The notes under the pieces are model-generated. The model was not told where the DNA came from and did no database searches. It saw only the letters and a list, made by a program, of their open reading frames with translations. A DNA stretch of 5,003 nucleotides from positions 1-5,003 of the forward strand of contig JAITAQ010000069.1 in NCBI GenBank assembly GCA_031283985.1, read 5' to 3'. Below are positions 1 through 5,003 of this stretch, in pieces. The stretch is from Endomicrobium sp. GTDB taxonomy: Bacteria; Elusimicrobiota; Endomicrobiia; Endomicrobiales; Endomicrobiaceae. How positions within the stretch are numbered: the stretch's first letter is position 1; every line of letters begins with the position of its first letter. A program made the position numbers and the translations under genes.

Positions 1-743
1 GTAAATATTTTTTCACACGCAAGTTTAGCAAAAATGTTCATTTAAATGACGGCACATTTCTTAGGTTTTCAGATATTGACTCTCAACGTATAAGAGTTGG
101 GACTAGAATATCTTTTATATTTAGCAAGCATGCCACCGCTTATTGTGGAGCAGCATTGGACTATGCGACTACAGGAACTATTGACATTAAAGATTCAGCT
201 GATAGTTCTCATACATTGAAAAGAGGAAGTGTCATAGGGGAAGTAGGTGCTTTAGAGAGCTTTAAGGATTTTTATTTTGATTTAAGTGCCCAATGTTATG
301 TCGGCGAGAAAAAAGGCGTATTGCTAATGCTTAGAGTTTCTTTTGATTTATTTAGCAGGATAGAAAGATTTTTAGGTTATTCTACTGAAAAATTTTATTC
401 AGAAAAGACCAGAAGATTTAGCAAAAATTTTAAAATGTCAAAGAAAGATTGTTTTGTCAAAAGTCTTGAAATAATAAAACAACTGGGAGCAAGAGTAACA
501 CACAAGAGCTTTGATAAAGGTTACATAATAGCTTTTAATTTTGCCAAGAGTTTTGGGGATTGTTGTTTGGATTCAACAGAGTCGGGAATCTTTATAACGG
601 AAACAACATCCGAGAACATAACTGTTGAAGTTTGTTCGGACAATAATATACTTGGCGAAAAATTTTCTGTTAAATTTTTTGAAATGCTGATTGAAAAACC
701 TGATGACTCAAGTAAAGAAGATGACAATAAAAGCAATGCATAG
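1..743 (+). CDS. Partial protein, tentative cyclic-nucleotide-binding (Crp-type) fold plus small alpha/beta domain
   Basis: The frame is open from base 3 to the stop at 741-743, so 246 residues are visible and the true start lies off the left edge. A TTG at 156 is a possible start, but I do not favour it because family-like sequence continues upstream of it. Visible residues about 30-120 follow a cyclic-nucleotide-binding layout: IRVG, a beta-rich stretch, TTGTIDI, then [14 protein letters not shown], which resembles the phosphate-binding turn (GE-x-x-AL), and a closing helix near [10 protein letters not shown]. The arginine that normally contacts the cyclic phosphate is not seen after that turn, where the residues are KDFYFDL. 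Residues about 150-230 form a helix, several strands and a helix, resembling small DUF1499-like domains, with an acidic tail at the end. The gene ends 11 bases before eno and is probably cotranscribed with it. The coding call is strong, the fold assignment is inference, and ligand and role are unknown. Confidence 0.6.
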   Translation, partial: KYFFTRKFSKNVHLNDGTFLRFSDIDSQRIRVGTRISFIFSKHATAYCGAALDYATTGTIDIKDSADSSHTLKRGSVIGEVGALESFKDFYFDLSAQCYVGEKKGVLLMLRVSFDLFSRIERFLGYSTEKFYSEKTRRFSKNFKMSKKDCFVKSLEIIKQLGARVTHKSFDKGYIIAFNFAKSFGDCCLDSTESGIFITETTSENITVEVCSDNNILGEKFSVKFFEMLIEKPDDSSKEDDNKSNA

Positions 744-754
744 AGGAGGCATTT

Positions 755-2059
755 ATGACAAAGATTAAAAAAATTGCAGGAAGAGAAATTGTTGATTCTA
801 GAGGAAATCCTACTGTTGAGGTAGATGTTTTATTGAACGATGGAACTTTAGGAAGAGCTGCTGTTCCTTCTGGCGCTTCAACTGGTTCCAGAGAAGCTCT
901 TGAACTTAGAGACGGTGACAAAAAAAGGTTTGGCGGAAAGGGCGTTTTGAAGGCAGTATCAAACGTTAATAAGGAAATAGCTCCAAAAATAGTCGGATTT
1001 GATATAACCGAGCAGCAAAGAATAGATGAAACAATGATAAAGCTTGACAATACGGACTTTAAGAGCGGTTTAGGAGCTAACGCTATACTTGGAGTATCTC
1101 TTGCGTGTGCTAAAGCAGGAGCTATTTCAAATAGGCTTCCTGTATATGAGTATGTAAGAAAGACTTATGAAATCAAAAGTGATAAATATATTTTGCCTGT
1201 TCCTTTAATGAATATTATAAATGGCGGCGAACATGCCGATAATAATGTTGATTTGCAGGAATTCATGATTTCTCCTATAAGCGTTCCTAATTTTCATGAA
1301 GCTTTAAGAACAGGCTGCGAAGTTTTTCACAGCTTGAAAAAAGTATTAAATAACAAAGGTTTTGCAACAGGCGTCGGTGATGAAGGTGGATTTGCTCCTA
1401 ATTTAACCTCTAATGAACAAGCATTGGAAGTAATATGTGAAGCCGTTAAAACCGCAGGCTATGAAGTTGGCAAAGATATAGTTTTTGCTTTAGACGTAGC
1501 CGCAAGCGAGCTTTATGACAATGGCAAATATAAACTTGAAGGCGAAGTAAAAGACAAAATAAAAACTTCGCAAGACATGATTGTTTTTTACGACACTCTT
1601 TTGAAGAAATATCCTATAATTTCCATAGAAGATGGTTTAAGCGAATCGGACTGGGATGGGTGGAAAGCTCTTACTCAAGAATTAAAATCTAAATTACAGC
1701 TTGTCGGAGACGATCTTTTTGTAACAAACACAAAAATATTTAAAGAAGGCATAGACAAGCATATTGCAAATTCTATTCTTATAAAAGTCAATCAAATAGG
1801 TTCGCTTTCAGAGACTGTTGCTGCTGTTCAAATGGCTTATAAAGCTGGTTATACTGCTATTATGTCGCACCGTTCAGGAGAAACTGAAGACAGTATAATC
1901 GCAGATTTAGCTGTTGCTTTAAATACAGGTCAGATTAAAACAGGGTCTGCGTCAAGAACCGATAGAATGTGTAAATATAATCAACTTTTAAGAATAGAGG
2001 AAGAATTAGGTTCAAAAGCAAGCTATTTGGGAAGTGGCGCTTTTTCAAGCATAAAGTAA
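755..2059 (+). CDS. eno: Enolase (phosphopyruvate hydratase)
   Basis: Enolase interconverts 2-phosphoglycerate and phosphoenolpyruvate in glycolysis and gluconeogenesis, as a cytosolic Mg-dependent enzyme. The 434-residue length is normal for bacteria. The N-terminal capping domain opens with [16 protein letters not shown], and the mobile SGAST loop is at residues 39-43. The TIM-barrel-type catalytic domain shows GGEHADNN with His160, QEF with Glu169, GDEGG with Glu210, metal ligands Asp247, Glu292 (IEDG) and Asp319 (GDD), catalytic Lys344 (IKVNQIG), SHRSGET with His372 and Arg373, and Lys395. No key residue is missing. The ATG at 755 is preceded by AGGAGG at 744-749 with 5 bases of spacing, which fixes the start. 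The gene lies 11 bases after the Crp-like gene and 14 bases before holA, so it probably sits in the middle of an operon; no promoter is evident immediately upstream. Confidence 0.98.
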   Translation: MTKIKKIAGREIVDSRGNPTVEVDVLLNDGTLGRAAVPSGASTGSREALELRDGDKKRFGGKGVLKAVSNVNKEIAPKIVGFDITEQQRIDETMIKLDNTDFKSGLGANAILGVSLACAKAGAISNRLPVYEYVRKTYEIKSDKYILPVPLMNIINGGEHADNNVDLQEFMISPISVPNFHEALRTGCEVFHSLKKVLNNKGFATGVGDEGGFAPNLTSNEQALEVICEAVKTAGYEVGKDIVFALDVAASELYDNGKYKLEGEVKDKIKTSQDMIVFYDTLLKKYPIISIEDGLSESDWDGWKALTQELKSKLQLVGDDLFVTNTKIFKEGIDKHIANSILIKVNQIGSLSETVAAVQMAYKAGYTAIMSHRSGETEDSIIADLAVALNTGQIKTGSASRTDRMCKYNQLLRIEEELGSKASYLGSGAFSSIK

Positions 2060-2073
2060 TAACGATTTCAAAA

Positions 2074-3093
2074 ATGCCTATTTTAAAACTTCAAGATTTT
2101 GACAAGTTAATACAGTCAAAAAAAACTTCGCCTGCGTATTTATTCGCGGGCGAAGAGGCTTATCTCATTGATTTATGTCTTAATAAGATAGAAAAATTGC
2201 TTGCTGTAAATGATTTAAATAGAGAAGTTTTTTATGCGTCCGACTCAACTTCAGAAGATATTTTAAATGCTGCTTTAACTTTTCCTTTTTTAAGCGATAA
2301 AAGGTTGATAATAGTAAAAGGTGTAAATAAGATGAGGGCGACAGATGCCGAACATATTACGAGATATTTATCAAACACTTCAGATATTTCTTGCCTTGTT
2401 CTTTTATATTCTGATAATTATAAAAAAGAAACTATTGCGAAGAGAAGAGAGCTTGTAAACGCCTGCACATCTTCAAAAAATTGCGTTGCTGTGGATTGTA
2501 GAAAACAGTATGAAAGTGAAGTGAAAGACTTTATAAAATCTGTTTTGACTGATAAAGGTAAAAATGCTTCTTACGATATTATTTCAAGAATTATTGAAGA
2601 AAACGGCACTGATTTATTAAATATTTCAAACGAGGTAGAAAAGTTATCATTGTATGTCGGAAAAGATAAAAAAGAAATTACAGAAAACGATTTTGCAAAA
2701 GTCGGGGGATATACAAAAGAAGTAAATATTTATGCCTTATCTTCAGATATAGAATCTAAAAATTTAAAACGGGCAATATTTGTGTTAGAAAAATTGTTAA
2801 ACGATGGGGAAGCGCCTGTAATGGTGCTTTTAGCAATATCTTCTTCAATCAGAAAAATGCTCAATGTTAAAAGTATGTTGGAAGAACAAAATATGTCCGC
2901 TTCTGAAGTTGCCTCAGCTCTTAGAATACACAGTTTTTATGCGGGTACATTTTTTTCAAATCTCAAGAAACACAATACAAAAACTTTAAAGGAAAGTTTA
3001 AAAGTTATATTACAGGCTGATACAGCTATTAAGACTGGCAGCAATGATGCTGTGTCAGCTTTAGAAAAAGCTGTATTGTTTGTATGTAAATAG
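2074..3093 (+). CDS. holA: DNA polymerase III, delta subunit (clamp-loader wrench)
   Basis: Delta is part of the clamp-loader complex with gamma/tau and delta-prime. It opens the beta sliding clamp so that it can be placed on primed DNA. The 339 residues match the usual length of about 340. The N-terminal AAA+-like domain starts with the family pattern AYLFAGEEAYLID at residues 21-33. It has no Walker A motif, as expected because delta does not hydrolyse ATP. A middle helical domain (DLLNISNEVEKLSLYVG) and the C-terminal helical collar domain from about residue 210 (KEVNIYALSSDIE, then a helix around LLNDGEAPVMVLLAIS) follow in the normal order. The start is the ATG at 2074, 14 bases after the eno stop. 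The spacer is A-rich and has no Shine-Dalgarno sequence, so translation may depend on coupling to eno. The neighbouring convergent rpsT echoes a holA/rpsT pairing known in other bacteria, for example Bacillus. Confidence 0.93.
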   Translation: MPILKLQDFDKLIQSKKTSPAYLFAGEEAYLIDLCLNKIEKLLAVNDLNREVFYASDSTSEDILNAALTFPFLSDKRLIIVKGVNKMRATDAEHITRYLSNTSDISCLVLLYSDNYKKETIAKRRELVNACTSSKNCVAVDCRKQYESEVKDFIKSVLTDKGKNASYDIISRIIEENGTDLLNISNEVEKLSLYVGKDKKEITENDFAKVGGYTKEVNIYALSSDIESKNLKRAIFVLEKLLNDGEAPVMVLLAISSSIRKMLNVKSMLEEQNMSASEVASALRIHSFYAGTFFSNLKKHNTKTLKESLKVILQADTAIKTGSNDAVSALEKAVLFVCK

Positions 3094-3118
3094 ATATTAT
3101 CTAAATTACAAAGACATT

Positions 3119-3144
3119 GTTTCTAAGAAGGAATAGAAGCTTTT
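3119..3144 (+). terminator. Weak intrinsic terminator candidate after holA
   Basis: A 7-pair stem pairs 3119-3125 (GTTTCTA) with 3134-3140 (TAGAAGC), including one G-T pair, around an 8-base loop. It is followed directly by TTTT at 3141-3144 and further T-rich sequence. It lies 25 bases after the holA stop and would end the plus-strand operon before it runs into convergent rpsT. On the minus strand the same hairpin has no T run, so it does not serve rpsT. The stem is AT-rich and short, so this remains a candidate. Confidence 0.35.
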
Positions 3145-3163
3145 AGTATTTGCAACAATCTAT

Positions 3164-3445
3164 TTATTTCTTTAGTTTAGCCACAAGCTTTGACAATCTT
3201 GCTTTTTGATTTGAAGCGGTTTTAGAATGGACAACGTTCTTCTTTGCAGCTTTATCCCACTCTGAAAAAGCTGTTGCCAACTGTTCTAGAGCAACTTTAA
3301 CATCGCCTTTTTTTACAGCCTCTTCAACTCTTTTTATTGCAGTTTTTATCTTGCTTCTAATACTTGAATTTCTTTCAGTTCTTTTCTCTGCTTTTCTTGC
3401 TTCTTTAAGAGCAGATGTATGTCTACCGGTTTTAAGTTTTGCCAT
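3164..3445 (-). CDS. rpsT: 30S ribosomal protein S20
   Basis: S20 is a primary 16S rRNA-binding protein of the small subunit, built as a three-helix bundle that contacts the 5' domain and helix 44. The 93-residue product is lysine- and arginine-rich. It has the family layout: a basic N-terminal helix (LKEARKAEKRTERN), the pattern RSKIKTAIKRVEEAVKKGD, and a C-terminal KNVVHSKTASNQKARLSKL stretch corresponding to the usual hydrophobic-basic helix with its conserved H-x-x-T/A segment. The start ATG (complement of 3443-3445) has a strong ribosome binding site, AAGAGGAG (complement of 3454-3461), with 8 bases of spacing. It is convergent with holA and divergent from the Nudix gene, and is probably transcribed alone from the promoter at 3491-3519. 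No clear terminator is visible within the 70 bases after its stop. Confidence 0.96.
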   Translation of the reverse strand: MAKLKTGRHTSALKEARKAEKRTERNSSIRSKIKTAIKRVEEAVKKGDVKVALEQLATAFSEWDKAAKKNVVHSKTASNQKARLSKLVAKLKK

Positions 3446-3490
3446 TTAATATACTCCTCTTATCCGAAACTTATTTACAGCTTAGCGCTG

Positions 3491-3519
3491 ATTGTACATA
3501 AAATTGGCAAGCTGGTCAA
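3491..3519 (-). promoter_or_regulatory. Sigma70-type promoter of rpsT
   Basis: Read on the minus strand, the -35 box is TTGACC (complement of 3514-3519, 5 of 6 consensus bases). The spacer is exactly 17 bases, and the -10 box is TACAAT (complement of 3491-3496, 5 of 6). Transcription should begin near 3482-3484, giving a leader of a little under 40 bases that contains the rpsT ribosome binding site. The strong match and ideal spacing suit a highly expressed ribosomal protein gene. Confidence 0.8.
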
Positions 3520-3542
3520 GAATAAGTAATTTTGTGTATAAT
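3513..3542 (+). promoter_or_regulatory. Plus-strand promoter candidate overlapping the rpsT -35 box
   Basis: A perfect -10 hexamer TATAAT lies at 3537-3542. With an 18-base spacer, the -35 candidate is TGGTCA at 3513-3518 (4 of 6). These bases are the same ones that form the rpsT -35 box on the other strand. Predicted initiation is near 3549, which would give the Nudix gene a leader of about 140 bases or make a short separate RNA. In sequence this AT-rich, a TATAAT can arise by chance, so confidence is moderate. Confidence 0.4.
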
Positions 3543-3610
3543 AAAAATACAAATATAGCATATGTTATCACATGTCTTAGAATAGGTGTGGCGGAGAAGG
3601 TTACTGTTAA

Positions 3611-3644
3611 TATTGCTAATCGCATATCGCGCGGCTAGGCAATA
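3611..3644. other. Imperfect hairpin in the rpsT/Nudix intergenic region
   Basis: TATTGC (3611-3616) pairs perfectly with GCAATA (3639-3644). The stem continues as TAATCG (3617-3622) against CGGCTA (3632-3637), with one A-C mismatch, one T-G pair and a bulged G at 3638, leaving a 9-base loop. The loop side is noticeably GC-richer than its surroundings. A T-rich stretch begins about 9 bases beyond the stem (TTTTT at 3654-3658), which is too far for a standard intrinsic terminator. It could be a leader structure, the 3' end of a short RNA, or a protein-binding inverted repeat. It matches no riboswitch class or tRNA that I recognise. Confidence 0.4.
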
Positions 3645-3674
3645 ATGTAATTATTTTTGTTTTGATATAAAAAA

Positions 3675-3683
3675 TGATAAAAT
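3675..3683 (+). promoter_or_regulatory. Extended -10 promoter candidate directly before the Nudix start
   Basis: TGATAAAAT at 3675-3683 is an extended -10 element (TGn followed by TAAAAT, 5 of 6). There is no good -35 box at 17-18 bases upstream, where the sequence is only T-rich, but extended -10 promoters often lack one. The element ends 6 bases before the A of the ATG at 3690, so transcription would start at or next to the start codon and the message would be leaderless. The absence of any Shine-Dalgarno sequence before this ATG supports that reading. Confidence 0.45.
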
Positions 3684-3689
3684 AGTGCT

Positions 3690-4229
3690 ATGAGTAAAGA
3701 TCTTATTGAAAAGACTTTGAATAAAAAATTGATATACAAAGGAAAGTTTACAGAGTTTTTTTGCGATGAAGTACAGCTTCCAAACGGTAACTCTGCCACA
3801 AGGGAATACATAAATCACCATGGAGCAGCCGCAGTTCTTCCATTTATTGATAAAGAAAATATAGTTTTAGTTAAACAATATAGATATGCTATAGGCAAAG
3901 TAACTTATGAGATTCCAGCAGGTAAAATTGATGCTGGAGAAACTCCTATTGAATGCATAACAAGAGAATTGAAAGAAGAAACAGGATATATAGCCAAAAA
4001 GTCTGAGTTTTTATTGTCTTTCTATCCTACTGCGTCACTTTCAAACGAACTGTTGCATATTTTTTCAGTTTTTGATCTTGAAGAAGGTAGCTTTAATCCT
4101 GATGAAGACGAGTTTGTTGACAAAGAAATAGTAAACTTTAAAAGTGCTTTAGATATGATAAAAGATGGGAAAATAAAGGATTCAAAAACCATTATATCAC
4201 TGCTATATTTTTCTAGTTTATCAAAATAA
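3690..4229 (+). CDS. Nudix hydrolase, ADP-ribose pyrophosphatase type
   Basis: Enzymes of this type hydrolyse ADP-ribose to AMP and ribose 5-phosphate, a cytosolic clean-up reaction needing divalent metal. The 179-residue length is typical. The N-terminal half has the family order: IYKGKF, then DEVQLPNG, TREYINHHGAAAVLPF and VKQYRYAIGK. The Nudix box is complete from Gly78 to Tyr100, with Glu84, Arg92-Glu93 and the metal-binding pair Glu96-Glu97. The IPAGKIDAGE entry is characteristic of the ADP-ribose group. After the box, FYPTASLSNELLHIF corresponds to the usual Y-P-S-P-G-F-S-x-E segment: the tyrosine, proline and glutamate are kept, but the S-P-G is altered. The start is secure because an in-frame TAA lies at 3678-3680 and no other start codon follows it. 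There is no ribosome binding site. Other substrates, such as related nucleoside-diphosphate sugars, cannot be excluded. Confidence 0.9.
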   Translation: MSKDLIEKTLNKKLIYKGKFTEFFCDEVQLPNGNSATREYINHHGAAAVLPFIDKENIVLVKQYRYAIGKVTYEIPAGKIDAGETPIECITRELKEETGYIAKKSEFLLSFYPTASLSNELLHIFSVFDLEEGSFNPDEDEFVDKEIVNFKSALDMIKDGKIKDSKTIISLLYFSSLSK

Positions 4230-4241
4230 GTTGCTTTTTTT
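4223..4241 (+). terminator. Weak AT-only terminator-like hairpin at the Nudix stop
   Basis: AAAATAAG (4223-4230) can fold onto CTTTTTTT (4234-4241) around a TTG loop with one internal T-T mismatch. The seven-T run at 4235-4241 is used in the stem rather than following it. It contains the Nudix stop codon. The stem is too weak in GC to be convincing, and read-through towards aspS is plausible. Confidence 0.2.
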
Positions 4242-4254
4242 ATACTTTACACGC

Positions 4255-4277
4255 CTACACGAAAGTTATAGGTGTAG
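4255..4277. repeat. Small inverted repeat between the Nudix gene and aspS
   Basis: CTACAC (4255-4260) is the exact inverse complement of GTGTAG (4272-4277), with an 11-base spacer. CCTA/TAGG at 4254-4257 and 4269-4272 gives an alternative register. No T run follows on either strand, so it is not a typical terminator. It sits just upstream of a TATAAT at 4283-4288 and might be an operator or a leader hairpin. Chance is a real alternative. Confidence 0.3.
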
Positions 4278-4282
4278 AGTTC

Positions 4283-4288
4283 TATAAT
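4283..4288 (+). promoter_or_regulatory. Possible -10 box for aspS
   Basis: TATAAT matches the -10 consensus perfectly, 69 bases before the aspS start codon. No recognisable -35 box lies at 16-18 bases upstream and there is no TG extension, so the assignment is weak. A second weak pair, TTGTGA (4295-4300) with TATGTT (4319-4324) at 18 bases, is an alternative. aspS may also be transcribed from the Nudix promoter. Confidence 0.25.
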
Positions 4289-4356
4289 ATTGTATTGTGA
4301 AGGCGATCCTATAAGTGTTATGTTATATTAAAATGTTTTAAAAAGAGGCTTTTACT

Positions 4357-5003
4357 ATGAAGAGAAGTAGTTATTGCGGAGCTGTTAGAGAAGACAGTAT
4401 TGGCAACAATATTGTTGTTTGTGGTTGGGTGCATTCTCGCAGAGATCATGGGGGTGTGATTTTTATTGATTTAAGAGATAGGGAAGGGTTGTTACAAATT
4501 GTCTTCCAACCTGAAAATAAAGAAATATTTAAAATAGCTGAAGGGTTAAGAAGCGAATACGTACTATCCGTTAAAGGTCTAGTAAGAAAAAGACCTGAAG
4601 GAACTATAAACCTTAATATGACTACAGGTTCCATTGAACTTGTAGTGTCTAAAATTGAAATTTTAAATATATGTCATGGACTTCCTTTTGAAATATCGGA
4701 TTATAGGGAAACTTCAGAGGAATTGAGGTTAAAATACAGATATTTAGATTTACGCCGTCCTAATTTTCAAAAAAATTTTATAATGCGTCATAAAGTTGCA
4801 AATGAAATAAGAAACTTTTTAAATGATGAAAGTTTTTTGGAGATAGAGACCCCTTTCTTAACTAAATCTACTCCTGAAGGCGCAAGGGATTTTCTGGTGC
4901 CTTCAAGGTTGCATCATGGCAGTTTTTTTGCATTGCCGCAATCTCCCCAGCTTTTTAAACAGATTTTAATGGTTTCAGGTTTTGATAAATATTATCAGAT
5001 AGC
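4357..5003 (+). CDS. aspS: Aspartyl-tRNA synthetase, bacterial type, 3' truncated by window; probably non-discriminating
   Basis: AspRS attaches aspartate to tRNA-Asp using ATP. The frame runs from the ATG at 4357 to the right edge without a stop, giving 215 full codons, about a third of the usual bacterial length of some 590. The start has AAGAGG at 4343-4348 with 8 bases of spacing. Residues about 1-105 are the OB-fold anticodon-binding domain ([20 protein letters not shown]). Then come [13 protein letters not shown], class II motif 1 around [20 protein letters not shown] with the flipping-loop Glu174, and the aspartate-site QSPQLFKQ at 195-202. Family knowledge links His31 plus a glycine near position 82 (PEG, 80-82) to non-discriminating enzymes that also charge tRNA-Asn; discriminating enzymes such as that of E. 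coli have leucine and lysine there. Both permissive residues are present. The product would then feed GatCAB amidotransferase. Identity is near certain; specificity is inference. Confidence 0.95.
   Translation, partial: MKRSSYCGAVREDSIGNNIVVCGWVHSRRDHGGVIFIDLRDREGLLQIVFQPENKEIFKIAEGLRSEYVLSVKGLVRKRPEGTINLNMTTGSIELVVSKIEILNICHGLPFEISDYRETSEELRLKYRYLDLRRPNFQKNFIMRHKVANEIRNFLNDESFLEIETPFLTKSTPEGARDFLVPSRLHHGSFFALPQSPQLFKQILMVSGFDKYYQI

Noticed and set aside
156..158. TTG at 156 as the start of the first gene, with GGAG at a plausible distance
   Set aside because: The frame stays open to the left edge, and the upstream residues contain parts of the predicted fold, so an internal start would cut the domain.
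521..1050. Minus-strand open frames opposite the 3' end of the Crp-like gene and the 5' end of eno
   Set aside because: They lie fully antisense to well-supported genes, have no ribosome binding site, and show low-complexity serine/leucine/phenylalanine composition typical of antisense shadows.
3091..3103. Perfect palindrome TAGATATTATCTA at the holA stop
   Set aside because: It is AT-only except for one pair on each side, with at most a 5-pair stem; it is expected by chance in sequence of this composition and is not followed by a T run.
3588..3638. Mini-ORF GTG GCG GAG AAG ... TAG, reading VAEKVTVNIANRISRG
   Set aside because: It looks protein-like and slightly GC-richer, but it is only 16 codons, has a GTG start without a ribosome binding site, and overlaps the hairpin that may explain the composition. 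An overlapping GTG frame at 3586 (VWRRRLLLILLIAYRAARQ) is equally unsupported.
3580..3645. Possible tRNA or T-box element in the GC-richer patch
   Set aside because: There is no GTTCGA T-arm, no acceptor-stem closure on either strand, and no AGGGTGG-type T-box core.
3582..4275. Shared 8-mer ATAGGTGT upstream of both the Nudix gene (3582-3589) and aspS (4268-4275), each after a CACA/CACAC arm
   Set aside because: One 8-base match between two spacers of 127 and 244 bases is close to even odds by chance, and the pairing arms differ in length.
4446..4634. Minus-strand frame of 62 codons
   Set aside because: It is antisense to the conserved OB-fold domain of aspS and has no family resemblance.

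Overview
The window is an AT-rich bacterial chromosome segment (GC about one third, judged by eye) made almost entirely of conserved housekeeping genes. No rRNA, tRNA, CRISPR array, insertion sequence or phage gene is visible. The lineage cannot be fixed from sequence alone. AT-rich codon use, mostly AGGAGG-type ribosome binding sites and a non-discriminating-type aspartyl-tRNA synthetase would fit an anaerobic or host-associated lineage such as Elusimicrobiota/Endomicrobium, but this is a guess and other AT-rich phyla are possible.

Left block, plus strand (1-3093): three tightly packed genes that look like one operon. The first is the 3' part of a gene with no stop back to the left edge. Its product resembles a cyclic-nucleotide-binding (Crp-type) fold followed by a small alpha/beta domain. 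After 11 bases comes eno (enolase, glycolysis), complete with every catalytic residue. After 14 more bases comes holA (delta subunit of the DNA polymerase III clamp loader), which has no ribosome binding site of its own.

Middle (3094-3689): a 70-base gap with a weak hairpin separates holA from the convergent rpsT (30S ribosomal protein S20, minus strand). rpsT has a near-consensus promoter. The 244-base gap between rpsT and the next gene is the largest non-coding stretch. It holds the rpsT promoter, an oppositely directed promoter candidate overlapping its -35 box, an imperfect hairpin, and an extended -10 element placed so close to the next start codon that the mRNA may be leaderless.

Right block, plus strand (3690-5003): a complete Nudix hydrolase of the ADP-ribose pyrophosphatase type. 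After a 127-base gap comes the first 215 codons of aspS (aspartyl-tRNA synthetase), running off the right edge. The AspRS carries His31 and a Pro-Glu-Gly near residue 82, both typical of enzymes that charge tRNA-Asp and tRNA-Asn alike, which implies amidotransferase-dependent Asn-tRNA synthesis elsewhere in the genome.

I found no convincing undescribed system. The points most worth a second look are the regulatory gap at 3446-3689, the atypical protein upstream of eno, and the AspRS specificity signature.
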